Of a DNA stretch of 8,283 nt, positions 1-6,706 are shown one piece after another. A model generated the notes under the pieces. That model was not told the origin of the DNA and did not search any database. It saw only the letters and a list, made by a program, of their open reading frames with translations. A program made the translations under genes and the position numbers. Where the stretch lies: the NCBI GenBank assembly GCA_913062745.1, contig CAJXXJ010000136.1, forward strand, positions 1-8,283, written 5' to 3'. Numbering within the stretch: position 1 is the stretch's first letter; each line of letters begins with the position of its first letter. Source of the DNA: an uncultured Phaeodactylibacter sp. (lineage in GTDB: Bacteria > Bacteroidota > Bacteroidia > Chitinophagales > Saprospiraceae).

Positions 1-1740
1 TCAGCAGATGCCGGCTTCCCTAACTGGGATGATGTGCCGATCGAAAATATCGCGCAGGTGGAAGTGGTCAAGGGTGCTGCTTCTGCCCTGTACGGCTCTT
101 CCGCCCTGAACGGCATCATCAACGTGCGTACGGCTTACGCCAAATCCGAGCCGGAAACCGAAGGCGCGCTGTTCTATACCCATTTCTTCCCGCCGGAAGA
201 CGAGCGGCTGAAGTGGTGGGACAACGGCAGCGCACCGAGCACCATCGGCGCCAGCCTGGCCCACCGCCGCAAGATCGGCAAGCTGGATCTGGTGCTGGGC
301 GGCTACTACCTCAACGAAGAAAGCTTTAACAAAGACAGCTATAAACGCATCGGGCGCTTTGATTTCAGTACCCGCTACCGCTTCAGCGACCGGCTGACGG
401 TAGGGCTGAATGCCAATTTCAATGCCGGCGAGACCGCTTCCTTCTTCTACTGGAAGTCGGATACTGCCGCCTACGTCGGAGCAGAAACCACCTACGCAAG
501 CCGGGAGCGGCTGCGGTACAATATTGACCCCACCCTCACTTACTACGACGGGGCCAATAACCGCCACCGTATCCTGAGCCGTTTTTACAATATCGACAAC
601 GAGAACGACCAGAACCAGGGCAACTCCTCCGATATGTACTACGCCGAGTACCAGTTTCAGCGGCAGATGAGCGACATTGGCCTGGTGCTGACGAGCGGTA
701 TTGTGGCACAGGGCACGGACATCGAGGCTGAACTCTATGGGGACACGACCTTCACCTCGCGCAACCTGGCGGCCTATCTGCAGCTGGAGAAACGCTTCTT
801 CGACCGCCTGAATGTCTCAGCAGGCTTCCGCTACGAAGACAACCTGCTCAGGAATCCCGGCTTTGAGTACCCGCGCGGCGTGGTACCGCCCTCTGAGGAG
901 CGCGAATCCAAGCCGGTCTTCCGCCTGGGCGCCAATTACCGGGCTGCCGAGGCTACCTTCCTGCGGGCAAGCTGGGGGCAAGGCTACCGCTTCCCTACGG
1001 TCGCGGAAAAGTACATCGTCACCCAGGCAGGCGTGCTGCGCATCGACCCCAACCCTACCCTGCAGTCAGAAACCGGATGGACCGCCGAAGTGGGGGTCAA
1101 GCAGGGCTTCCGCGTATCCCGGTTTGAAGGCTTTCTGGACGTGGCCCTGTTCCGCTCCCGCTACTTTGATATGATGGAGTTCAACTTTGTAGGCGGCAGC
1201 TTCCGGGCAGTCAATATCGGGAATACGACTATAGAAGGATTTGAAGTCACAGCTGCCGGCCAGGGGGAAATCCTTGGCGTACCGGTCAGCCTGCTCGCGG
1301 GCTACACCTATGTTGACCCGCGCTTTGCCTTGTTTGACAACGAACTGCCGGACCCCGGCGAAGAGCCTACACAGGGGCAGATCAACGCGATCAATTCCTC
1401 TTCAGATACCGACATCCTGAAATACCGCTCGCAGCACTTGTTCAAGCTTGATCTGCAGGCCGACTACAAAGGCGCTTTTGTGGGCATAGAGACGTTTTAT
1501 AACAGCCAGATAGAGGCTGTAGACCAGGCGTTCTTCCTGGTGATCAATGGCCTGCAGCGTTTCCGGGAAGCCAACAGCAACGGCTTCACTGTGATGAATT
1601 TCCGGGCCGGATACAATTTCTCGGACAGCTGGCGCTTGTCCTTCCTGCTCAATAATGCATTCAACGAAGTGTACTCTACCCGCCCGGGCCTGCTTGAGGC
1701 ACCGCGCAACCTGACGATGCGGGTGGATTTCAACTTTTAA
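1..1740 (+). CDS. TonB-dependent receptor, 3' part (N-terminus outside window)
   Basis: The frame is open from base 1, so the gene starts upstream; the GTG at 34 lies inside the plug domain and is not a start. The 579 visible residues begin in the end of the plug domain, with the typical run IENIAQVEVVKGAASALYG followed by GIINVRT, where the plug leads into the barrel. The rest alternates short polar turns and aromatic-rich strands, as in a 22-strand outer-membrane barrel, with family-like stretches such as LRASWGQGYRFPTVAEKY and a last strand ending in VDFNF with a terminal Phe, the usual signal for BAM-mediated insertion. Family role: TonB/ExbBD-energised uptake of siderophores, cobalamin, metals or oligomers across the outer membrane. 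The substrate cannot be told from this part. The visible part lacks the size and plug wording of SusC-type receptors, and no SusD-like gene follows. It ends 8 bp before a hairpin terminator. Confidence 0.93.
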   Translation, partial: SADAGFPNWDDVPIENIAQVEVVKGAASALYGSSALNGIINVRTAYAKSEPETEGALFYTHFFPPEDERLKWWDNGSAPSTIGASLAHRRKIGKLDLVLGGYYLNEESFNKDSYKRIGRFDFSTRYRFSDRLTVGLNANFNAGETASFFYWKSDTAAYVGAETTYASRERLRYNIDPTLTYYDGANNRHRILSRFYNIDNENDQNQGNSSDMYYAEYQFQRQMSDIGLVLTSGIVAQGTDIEAELYGDTTFTSRNLAAYLQLEKRFFDRLNVSAGFRYEDNLLRNPGFEYPRGVVPPSEERESKPVFRLGANYRAAEATFLRASWGQGYRFPTVAEKYIVTQAGVLRIDPNPTLQSETGWTAEVGVKQGFRVSRFEGFLDVALFRSRYFDMMEFNFVGGSFRAVNIGNTTIEGFEVTAAGQGEILGVPVSLLAGYTYVDPRFALFDNELPDPGEEPTQGQINAINSSSDTDILKYRSQHLFKLDLQADYKGAFVGIETFYNSQIEAVDQAFFLVINGLQRFREANSNGFTVMNFRAGYNFSDSWRLSFLLNNAFNEVYSTRPGLLEAPRNLTMRVDFNF

Positions 1741-1747
1741 AAATAAA

Positions 1748-1777
1748 TAGGGCTGCCTCCATCCCGGGGCAGCCCTA
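1748..1777. terminator. Hairpin terminator, probably bidirectional
   Basis: TAGGGCTGCC at 1748-1757 pairs perfectly with GGCAGCCCTA at 1768-1777. Two further inner pairs (one G-T) give a 12-bp stem with a 6-nt loop. On the plus strand it lies just after the receptor stop codon but lacks a good T-run. On the minus strand the stem is followed by CTATTTATTTTTAAAA, a real U-rich tail, so it is a better terminator for minus-strand transcription, which would end the reading frame whose stop is at 1781-1783. Seen directly; function inferred. Confidence 0.8.
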
Positions 1778-1780
1778 CGC

Positions 1781-1888
1781 TTAATCCCGCTCTTTCAGGA
1801 AGAGCTGTTGCAATTGCTCCAGTACCTGCCCGCCGCCGCTCAGGCTGATGGTGTTGATCTTATCGGCGATTTTCTCAACGTACTCCAT
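1781..1888 (-). CDS. Candidate 35-residue small protein or 3' remnant of a larger gene
   Basis: Reading from an ATG at 1888 down to TAA at 1781-1783 gives 35 residues starting MEYVEKIADKINTISLSGGG and ending in an amphipathic, Leu/Gln-rich helix with tail FLKERD. Codons are GC-ending and look like those of neighbouring real genes. The stop lies 3 bp from a hairpin with a U-rich tail on this strand. The frame stays open upstream to 1936 and adds a coding-looking NIYCGLKE just before the ATG, so the true 5' end may be longer or lost. A run of seven A (minus strand; 1911-1917) lies in that stretch, and a shift there would join another open frame (VRPEGDLSHAFRKK) reaching to about 1983. It may therefore be the end of a decayed or frameshifted gene. 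I do not recognise the family. Confidence 0.35.
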   Translation of the reverse strand: MEYVEKIADKINTISLSGGGQVLEQLQQLFLKERD

Positions 1889-2025
1889 TTCTTTTAAGCC
1901 GCAGTAGATGTTTTTTTGCGGAAAGCATGAGAGAGGTCACCTTCCGGCCTGACCAAACTCACTGTGCGCCAGGTGAAAAGCGCCTATTTTGATGAAAAAT
2001 TAATTCACCTCAAAAATTGGCAATC

Positions 2026-2124
2026 ATGACAGGCGGCACTTTTTCCCTCATTATCGTATTCGCAGTCCTTCTTTTTCTGGTCCCAATGCTGATGGGCTTC
2101 TCCGGCCGCAATAAGCTGGGCTAA
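2026..2124 (+). CDS. Putative 32-residue single-span membrane peptide
   Basis: ATG at 2026 opens a 32-codon frame ending in TAA at 2122-2124. After MTGGTF comes an unbroken hydrophobic segment (SLIIVFAVLLFLVPMLMGF, about residues 7-25), long enough to cross a membrane once, then a short positively charged tail SGRNKLG. This fits a small inner-membrane peptide with the C-terminus in the cytoplasm by the positive-inside rule. Codons are ordinary for this genome (CTG, GGC, TTC, ATC). There is no Shine-Dalgarno, which is common in Bacteroidota. The stop overlaps the stop of the opposite-strand DUF4349 gene by two bases, so the two genes are packed exactly tail to tail. I know no family for it; a chance ORF is the main alternative. 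Confidence 0.45.
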   Translation: MTGGTFSLIIVFAVLLFLVPMLMGFSGRNKLG

Positions 2125-2927
2125 GCCTGTTTTCTCCTGCGGCGGCGTATCCACCAAAGCAGGAACAGCCCAAGGAGGATCAGTACCGGCCAGGCGGTGA
2201 TTAGGCCGATGACTATGTTTTGCAACAACTGCCAGCCTCCCGTGAGGGCATTGCCTACCCGGCTGCCGAAAGTACGCTGTGCGGCCCCTTCCCGCGTCTT
2301 TTCGTAAATGGTAAGCTGTAGCGTGCTGCGCCCGGTCTGCCGCTGCAGATAACGCAGCTGCTGCTCGGTGGACTCAATTTCCTCAATCACCTTGCGCAGT
2401 TCCTCCTCGACGGCCAGTATTTCCTGAACACGTTGTGCTTTTTCCAACAGTTCCCGGTAGCGCTGCACTACGGCGCGTTTAGCGTCAAGCCGCGTCTCCA
2501 GGTCGATATACTGCTGCGTGACGTCTTCCACCTCTACAGATTTGCTGTCTACGAAGCGCGCGATTTCCACGAGCGCTTCCATCAGGGGGTCAAGCTGAGC
2601 CGGCGGCATGCGCAGCGTCATGCGGTTTTCCAGGCGCTGCCCGTACTGTTGTTCCTGCTCCGCGGTGATCTCGGCTTCAAATTTTTGTGTAAGCGCCCGT
2701 ACTGTCTGCATTGCTTCCTCATAGTCGCTCACCTCCATATTCATGCTCGCCCGGCGGATGAGCTGCCGTTCGGGCAAATCTGCGGGCTGCGGCTTTGCCA
2801 TCTGATCCGGGCTGGCCTTTACCATCCGGCCTTCCGACTCATAGGCCATGTCCTGTGAGCCGCTGCCGCCGCCGCAGGAAAAGAGAAAGAAGAAAAGAAA
2901 CGGAGAAAGAACTATGCTCGACTTCAT
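2121..2927 (-). CDS. DUF4349 domain-containing lipoprotein
   Basis: The chosen start (ATG at 2925-2927) puts a lipoprotein signal at the N-terminus: MKSS, a hydrophobic run, then lipobox FLFSC with Cys18 and a GGGSGS linker. An in-frame ATG 23 codons upstream would bury this signal and is rejected. Residues about 55-208 match DUF4349 as I know it: LIRRASMNMEVSDYEEAM, then the segment DVTQQYIDLETRLDAK, followed by a long coiled coil (about 139-197) rich in E, Q and R, and a strand-like RSTLQLTIYEK. One transmembrane helix follows (about 236-260, with LLGLFLLWWI) and an RRRRRK stop-transfer tail. The predicted protein is therefore held by lipid at one end and by a helix at the other, with the coiled coil outside the cytoplasm. 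The molecular function of DUF4349 is not established. It is divergent from miaB; I found no clear TAnnTTTG element for it. Confidence 0.88.
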   Translation of the reverse strand: MKSSIVLSPFLFFFLFSCGGGSGSQDMAYESEGRMVKASPDQMAKPQPADLPERQLIRRASMNMEVSDYEEAMQTVRALTQKFEAEITAEQEQQYGQRLENRMTLRMPPAQLDPLMEALVEIARFVDSKSVEVEDVTQQYIDLETRLDAKRAVVQRYRELLEKAQRVQEILAVEEELRKVIEEIESTEQQLRYLQRQTGRSTLQLTIYEKTREGAAQRTFGSRVGNALTGGWQLLQNIVIGLITAWPVLILLGLFLLWWIRRRRRKQA

Positions 2928-3005
2928 TGCGTTTCGGGTTTTGAATAAAGATGCAGCTTTGCCAGGATATGGCGCAACAGGAAATTCGGAAATCAACCTG
3001 CCAAA

Positions 3006-3039
3006 TTGTCACTATACCCTGCAAAATGTTTTATCTTTG
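3006..3039 (+). promoter_or_regulatory. Bacteroidota-type promoter for miaB
   Basis: TATCTTTG at 3032-3039 is an exact match to the Bacteroidota -7 element TAnnTTTG. TTG at 3006-3008 lies 23 bp upstream, at the outer limit of the usual spacing for the -33 element. Transcription would then start near 3045, about 30 bases before the miaB ATG at 3075. The same TTG would be the start codon of an N-terminally extended miaB frame, so the promoter argues against that longer start. Motif seen; activity inferred. Confidence 0.7.
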
Positions 3040-3074
3040 CCGGTCAGTTCAAGAAATCAGAAATCAAGCGGACC

Positions 3075-4520
3075 ATGTACAACGACAACCCTACTCTTGT
3101 TGGATTGCAGCAAAAGATGGACGAAAGCCGTCAGGGCGAGGCGTATACCGACGCCCGCAAGGCAGCGCATACAGAGGGAAACGGCAAGCATTTCTACATA
3201 GAAAGCTACGGTTGCCAGATGAATTTCAGCGACAGCGAGATTGTGGCCTCTATACTTTCCGGGGAGGGTTACCGTGCGACCCGCAATATGGAAGAGGCCG
3301 ACCTTATTCTGGTCAACACCTGCTCTATCCGGGAGAAAGCGGAGGAGACGGTCCGCAAGCGCCTGCGCATTTTCGACCAGGTGAAACAAAGCCGGCCGGG
3401 TACGCTGGTAGGCGTGCTGGGCTGCATGGCGGAGCGCCTGAAGGCGAAGCTGCTGGAAGAAGAAAAACTGGTGGACCTGGTGCTGGGCCCGGATGCTTAC
3501 CGCGACCTGCCTAAGCTGATTGCGACAGCAGAAGATGGCGACAAAGGCATCAATGTCTTCCTCTCCCGCGAAGAGACCTACGCCGATATCAGCCCGATGC
3601 GGCTCGACTCCAACGGCGTAAGCGCTTTTATCTCCATCATGCGGGGCTGTGACAATATGTGCTCCTTCTGTGTAGTGCCCTTCACCCGGGGACGGGAGCG
3701 CAGCCGCAATGCGTTCAGCATCGTAGCGGAAGCGACCGACCTTTTTCAGCGCGGCTACCGGGAGGTGACGCTGCTGGGGCAGAATGTGGATTCCTACAAG
3801 TGGGAAAACCCGGAAACCGGAGAGCCCGTAAGCTTTGCGGAACTGCTGGAAATGGTGGCGCTTGTGCACCCTGACCTGCGTATCCGCTTTTCCACCTCTC
3901 ACCCGAAGGATATTACGGATGAGGTGCTGTACACGATGAAGCGGTACGAGAACATCTGCAAATACATCCACCTGCCGGTACAGTCGGGCAACAGCCGCAT
4001 ACTGAAGCTGATGAACCGTACCTACGACCGCGAGTGGTACATGAATAAGGTACGCCGCATCTACGAGATTATGCCGGACTGCGCGATCTCTTCTGACATT
4101 ATCGCCGGCTTCTGCAGCGAAACCGAGGAAGAGCATCAGGATACCCTGAGCGTGATCGAATGCTCGAATTACAGCATGTCTTACATGTTTTTCTACTCAG
4201 AGCGCCCTGGCACGCTCGCTGCCCGAAAGTACGAGGATGACATCCCCCTGAAGGTGAAGAAGCGGCGGCTGCAGGAGATCATCCGGCTGCAGACGCAGGT
4301 GTCCTTTGAGCATAACAAGAAAGATATCGGCAAGACTTTCAAAGTGCTTATTGAGGGGGATTCCAAGCGCTCTGACCAGGAGTTCAAGGGCCGCAACAGC
4401 CAGAATAAGATGATTGTATTCCCCAAAGCTGCCGGCCTGGAGCCTGGCCACTACTGCTATGTAAAAGTGGAGGACGCGACGAGCGCTACGCTGCGCGGCC
4501 AGCTGGTGGAAGCCGGATAA
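3075..4520 (+). CDS. miaB: tRNA-2-methylthio-N6-dimethylallyladenosine synthase MiaB
   Basis: This is a radical-SAM methylthiotransferase that converts i6A37 to ms2i6A37 in tRNAs reading UNN codons, using two [4Fe-4S] clusters and S-adenosylmethionine in the cytoplasm. The 481 residues show the full order. An N-terminal MTTase domain carries three cluster cysteines: C47 in [12 protein letters not shown]83 in [10 protein letters not shown] and C117 in LGCMAERLK. The radical-SAM CX3CX2C motif is at C192, C196 and C199 ([21 protein letters not shown]). A C-terminal TRAM domain from about 415 ends in ATLRGQLV. The motif set matches MiaB rather than MtaB or RimO. ATG at 3075 was chosen because the upstream TTG at 3006 lies within the promoter and would precede the likely transcription start. 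The roughly 38 residues before the conserved HFYIESYGC are typical of Bacteroidota homologues. The sigma-54 activator follows 57 bp later with no terminator between. Confidence 0.97.
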   Translation: MYNDNPTLVGLQQKMDESRQGEAYTDARKAAHTEGNGKHFYIESYGCQMNFSDSEIVASILSGEGYRATRNMEEADLILVNTCSIREKAEETVRKRLRIFDQVKQSRPGTLVGVLGCMAERLKAKLLEEEKLVDLVLGPDAYRDLPKLIATAEDGDKGINVFLSREETYADISPMRLDSNGVSAFISIMRGCDNMCSFCVVPFTRGRERSRNAFSIVAEATDLFQRGYREVTLLGQNVDSYKWENPETGEPVSFAELLEMVALVHPDLRIRFSTSHPKDITDEVLYTMKRYENICKYIHLPVQSGNSRILKLMNRTYDREWYMNKVRRIYEIMPDCAISSDIIAGFCSETEEEHQDTLSVIECSNYSMSYMFFYSERPGTLAARKYEDDIPLKVKKRRLQEIIRLQTQVSFEHNKKDIGKTFKVLIEGDSKRSDQEFKGRNSQNKMIVFPKAAGLEPGHYCYVKVEDATSATLRGQLVEAG

Positions 4521-4577
4521 AAGGCCCCGTATTTTCCGCTACTCGCTGCATTACTACAATACGAAAACCAAAAGGAC

Positions 4578-5897
4578 ATGGGTGAAAACCTCCAGGCTAT
4601 CAAACAACGTTTTGGCATCATAGGCCGTTCTCCGCTCCTCGACCGGGCGCTGAGCACTGCCGTACGGGTAGCCAATACGGACCTTTCCGTACTGATCACG
4701 GGAGAAAGCGGAGTGGGCAAGGAGGTTTTTTCAAAAATCATCCACGGGCTGAGCGCCCGCAAGCACAATAAGTTCATCGCGATCAACTGCGGTGCAATAC
4801 CGGAGGGGACCATCAACTCGGAGCTCTTTGGCCATGAGAAGGGCGCTTTCACCGGCGCTACGAGCGACCGCAAGGGCTACTTTGAATCTATGGACGGCGG
4901 CACGATCTTCCTGGACGAGATTGGCGAGATGCCGCTGGATACGCAGTCCTTTCTGCTGCGCGTACTGGAAAGCGGGGAATTTATCCGCGTGGGCGCCTCC
5001 CGGGTGCAAAAGACGGATGTGCGTATCATCGCTGCTACGAATGTGTCCCTGCTGGAAGCAGTGCGCAAGGGCAAATTTCGCGAAGACCTGTACTACCGGC
5101 TGAATACCGTGCCGGTGAGTGTGCCGGCTTTGCGCGAACGCCCGGAAGATATTTACATGCTGTTCCGCAAGTTTGCCGTCGACTTTGCGGAAAAGTACCG
5201 TACAGAACCGGTGCGGCTCGATGAGCGGGCGCAGCTGCTGCTGGAAAACTATAGCTGGCCCGGCAACGTGAGGGAGCTGAAAAACGTGGCAGAACAAGCC
5301 TCTGTACTCGCGGAGGATAAACTGATTGATGCTGATCAGCTCGTGCACTACGCCCCCCAAATTACAAAGCGCAACCTGCCGATGATACCGGAGGGGCAAC
5401 ACGGCTCAGACAAGGCCGCGAGCATGCAGGAACGGGAAATCTTCTACAAGCTGATGCTCGATATGAAGAACGACCTGAACGACCTGAAGACGCTGGTGTT
5501 TGAGCTGATCCGCAATAACGACCTGCGTGTGCCGGACGTCAAAGAGATCCGCAGCCTGCAGGGGCCGGACCAATCAATGCCGGCTGAATCGCAGCGGGAC
5601 AGCGGCCGTTCTGCGCAGGGGGTCAGCGATTTTCTGGAAGACTACCACGACGAGGAGCCTTACCATCCGGAGAGCGGCGAAAACCACCTCACGCCCATCA
5701 TCCTGAGCCGGGAAGAAGCGGACGAGCACTACGCGCATACCGAGGAAATCGAAGAGAACCTCTCGCTGGAAGAAAATGAAAAGGGGCTGATCCAAAAAGC
5801 GCTTAAAAAACACAACGGCCGCCGTAAGGAAGCCGCTGCTGACCTCGGCATTTCCGAGCGCACGCTCTACCGCAAGATTAAGCAGTATGAGCTTTAG
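4578..5897 (+). CDS. Sigma-54-dependent AAA+ activator with Fis-type HTH, no sensor domain
   Basis: This is a bacterial enhancer-binding protein that hydrolyses ATP to remodel RNA polymerase-sigma-54 at -24/-12 promoters. Of 439 residues, the AAA+ core starts almost at once: Walker A GESGVGKE (42-49), intact sigma-54 contact loop GAFTGA (89-94), Walker B GGTIFLDE (107-114), sensor I AATN (152-155), arginine-finger region FREDLYYRL (167-175) and sensor II WPGNVREL (227-234). A long acidic, low-complexity linker (about 262-400) leads to a Fis-like helix-turn-helix at the C-terminus (KHNGRRKEAAADLGISERTL, ending YRKIKQYEL). There is no receiver, GAF or PAS domain; about 14 residues precede the core, so control must come from expression level, a partner or the linker. 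The start ATG has an AAAGGA run just upstream (4571-4576). It is probably co-transcribed with miaB. From memory, the pair is often followed by lptE and secG in this phylum; here a terminator follows instead. Confidence 0.95.
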   Translation: MGENLQAIKQRFGIIGRSPLLDRALSTAVRVANTDLSVLITGESGVGKEVFSKIIHGLSARKHNKFIAINCGAIPEGTINSELFGHEKGAFTGATSDRKGYFESMDGGTIFLDEIGEMPLDTQSFLLRVLESGEFIRVGASRVQKTDVRIIAATNVSLLEAVRKGKFREDLYYRLNTVPVSVPALRERPEDIYMLFRKFAVDFAEKYRTEPVRLDERAQLLLENYSWPGNVRELKNVAEQASVLAEDKLIDADQLVHYAPQITKRNLPMIPEGQHGSDKAASMQEREIFYKLMLDMKNDLNDLKTLVFELIRNNDLRVPDVKEIRSLQGPDQSMPAESQRDSGRSAQGVSDFLEDYHDEEPYHPESGENHLTPIILSREEADEHYAHTEEIEENLSLEENEKGLIQKALKKHNGRRKEAAADLGISERTLYRKIKQYEL

Positions 5898-5928
5898 GGA
5901 TGCCTGAAGTTACCCTCCAAAACCAAAA

Positions 5929-5962
5929 CGCCCGGATAGCCGCATCAGGCGTTATCCGGGCG
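5929..5962. terminator. Bidirectional hairpin terminator
   Basis: CGCCCGGATA at 5929-5938 pairs perfectly with TATCCGGGCG at 5953-5962. Two more inner pairs (one G-T) make a 12-bp stem around a 10-nt loop. The plus-strand tail is CTTTAATGCCTTTATT; the minus-strand tail is TTTTGGTTTTGG, which is better. It lies centrally in the 92-bp gap between two convergent stop codons (5897 and 5990), so it can end both the miaB/sigma-54 transcript and the minus-strand gene. Confidence 0.87.
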
Positions 5963-5989
5963 CTTTAATGCCTTTATTCCTTTTCCTCT

Positions 5990-6439
5990 TTACTGCTCCC
6001 GCTTAAATACGTAGCGGGTGATAAAAATCCCTTCGCCATCGTCGGCACCGGCACTGCTTTCCACTCCGGAAGTCACAAAAGCAAGCACCCAGCCTTCCTG
6101 CGCCAGCTGATTGATGCGGGAAGACACCATAGCGTCGTTGGAAGCGATGTTCTGAAAATTGATCCCCACCAGGCTGTAGAAGTTCAGCATCTTGGTCTCT
6201 GCGAACTCGTCCACCTTGGCATCCCGGCGGCGCACCCGGTTTTGGTCGCTGTCGGTACCATCCGTGCGCTCCGTGGTGAACGCATCGGCATCCACTTCAG
6301 ACTTGGTCTCAATCATGCGGGAACGGCCCAGGCCGCCCGGCACAATAGACTCTACGGTGGTGATAATTTTGTATTCCTGCGCAGTGCTCAGCGTAGTCAG
6401 GCCGCAGAGGGCCACGAGTACAAACAGGGCTTTTTTCAT
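5990..6439 (-). CDS. Exported hypothetical protein with DUF4177-like C-terminus
   Basis: The product has 149 residues. The N-terminus is a clear Sec signal peptide: MKK, a hydrophobic core, then LSTA before QEYK, with cleavage expected after about residue 20. The mature protein is about 14 kDa. The middle is polar and charged (DADAFTTERTDGTDSDQNRVRR, about 50-71) and probably a flexible loop. The end, SRINQLAQEGWVLAFVTSG...FITRYVFKR (about 107-147), resembles DUF4177-type small proteins, where a helix with a LaxxGWeLv pattern is followed by strands ending in YxFKR. That likeness is from memory of the pattern and is moderate. There is no lipobox, so it is periplasmic or secreted. Function is unknown. 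It has its own promoter candidate (6469-6476) and shares its terminator with the convergent sigma-54 gene. Confidence 0.85.
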   Translation of the reverse strand: MKKALFVLVALCGLTTLSTAQEYKIITTVESIVPGGLGRSRMIETKSEVDADAFTTERTDGTDSDQNRVRRRDAKVDEFAETKMLNFYSLVGINFQNIASNDAMVSSRINQLAQEGWVLAFVTSGVESSAGADDGEGIFITRYVFKREQ

Positions 6440-6468
6440 TGTTTATAGGTTAAGCGTTAATAATGCTG

Positions 6469-6476
6469 CAAAGATA
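6469..6476 (-). promoter_or_regulatory. Bacteroidota -7 promoter element for the exported protein gene
   Basis: On the minus strand this reads TATCTTTG, an exact TAnnTTTG match and identical to the miaB element. It lies 29 bp upstream of the ATG at 6439, so the leader would be about 20-25 bases. No convincing TTG -33 element is found at the expected distance; that stretch is GC-rich. Confidence 0.55.
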
Positions 6477-6593
6477 CCCCTACGCTGCATGCCGCGCCCG
6501 GACTTCCTACCTACCGCCGGGCTGTTTCTATAAAGTGCTTCATTTTCCCGGCCAGAGGAGTTGTTTGAGCATAAAATTCCCAGCTATACCATA

Positions 6594-6622
6594 GCATTAA
6601 CAAGGGCTGCCCGGCATTAACA
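6594..6622. repeat. Direct repeat GCATTAACA, two copies 20 bp apart
   Basis: Exact 9-bp copies lie at 6594-6602 and 6614-6622. The 20-bp step is close to two helical turns, which would put both copies on the same face of the DNA, as in tandem transcription-factor sites. The GC-rich AGGGCTGCCCG separates them. The count is seen; a binding role is inference, and chance is possible in AT-rich DNA. Confidence 0.45.
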
Positions 6623-6665
6623 CTTAGAGTGCGATCCAAATCTAGGATAAGTTGTTATTTTTTTG

Positions 6666-6673
6666 TAGATTTG
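6666..6673 (+). promoter_or_regulatory. Candidate -7 element TAGATTTG
   Basis: An exact TAnnTTTG match on the plus strand, after a T-rich stretch. The nearest upstream TTG (6652-6654) is only 11 bp away, too close for a standard -33 element. If used, transcription would start near 6679, immediately before the inverted repeat, and leave a leader of about 170 bases before the ATG at 6849. One motif match in AT-rich DNA is weak evidence. Confidence 0.3.
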
Positions 6674-6682
6674 AGGACACCA

Positions 6683-6706
6683 CTTTTCAAATTAAGTTTT
6701 GAAAAG
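6683..6706. repeat. Perfect 9-bp inverted repeat
   Basis: CTTTTCAAA at 6683-6691 is the exact reverse complement of TTTGAAAAG at 6698-6706, with a 6-nt centre TTAAGT. There is no T-run after it on either strand, and the stem is AT-rich, so it is a poor intrinsic terminator. A dimeric-repressor operator, a 5'-leader hairpin or a mobile-element end are possible. Its position just after the TAGATTTG element would suit an operator. Confidence 0.6.

Noticed and set aside
1985..1992. TATTTTGA as a -7 promoter element for the small membrane peptide
   Set aside because: It is one base short of TAnnTTTG and has no placed -33 partner.
2928..2996. N-terminal extension of the DUF4349 protein from an upstream ATG
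   Set aside because: It would place 23 polar residues before a clear lipoprotein signal peptide and lipobox.
2951..3514. 187-codon plus-strand frame overlapping the 5' part of miaB
   Set aside because: Gly/Pro/Arg-rich translation typical of a shifted frame of GC-rich coding DNA.
3057..4136. 359-codon open frame on the minus strand opposite miaB
   Set aside because: It mirrors the miaB coding frame; the translation is His/Val/Arg-rich without motifs, while the plus strand has all MiaB cysteines in order.
4202..4220. TGGCAC-like sigma-54 promoter inside miaB
   Set aside because: The -24 half fits but the -12 half (CTGCC in place of TTGCA) does not, and it lies within a conserved coding region.
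4731..5402. 223-codon minus-strand frame opposite the sigma-54 activator
   Set aside because: Shadow of a gene with complete AAA+ motifs; no domain pattern of its own.
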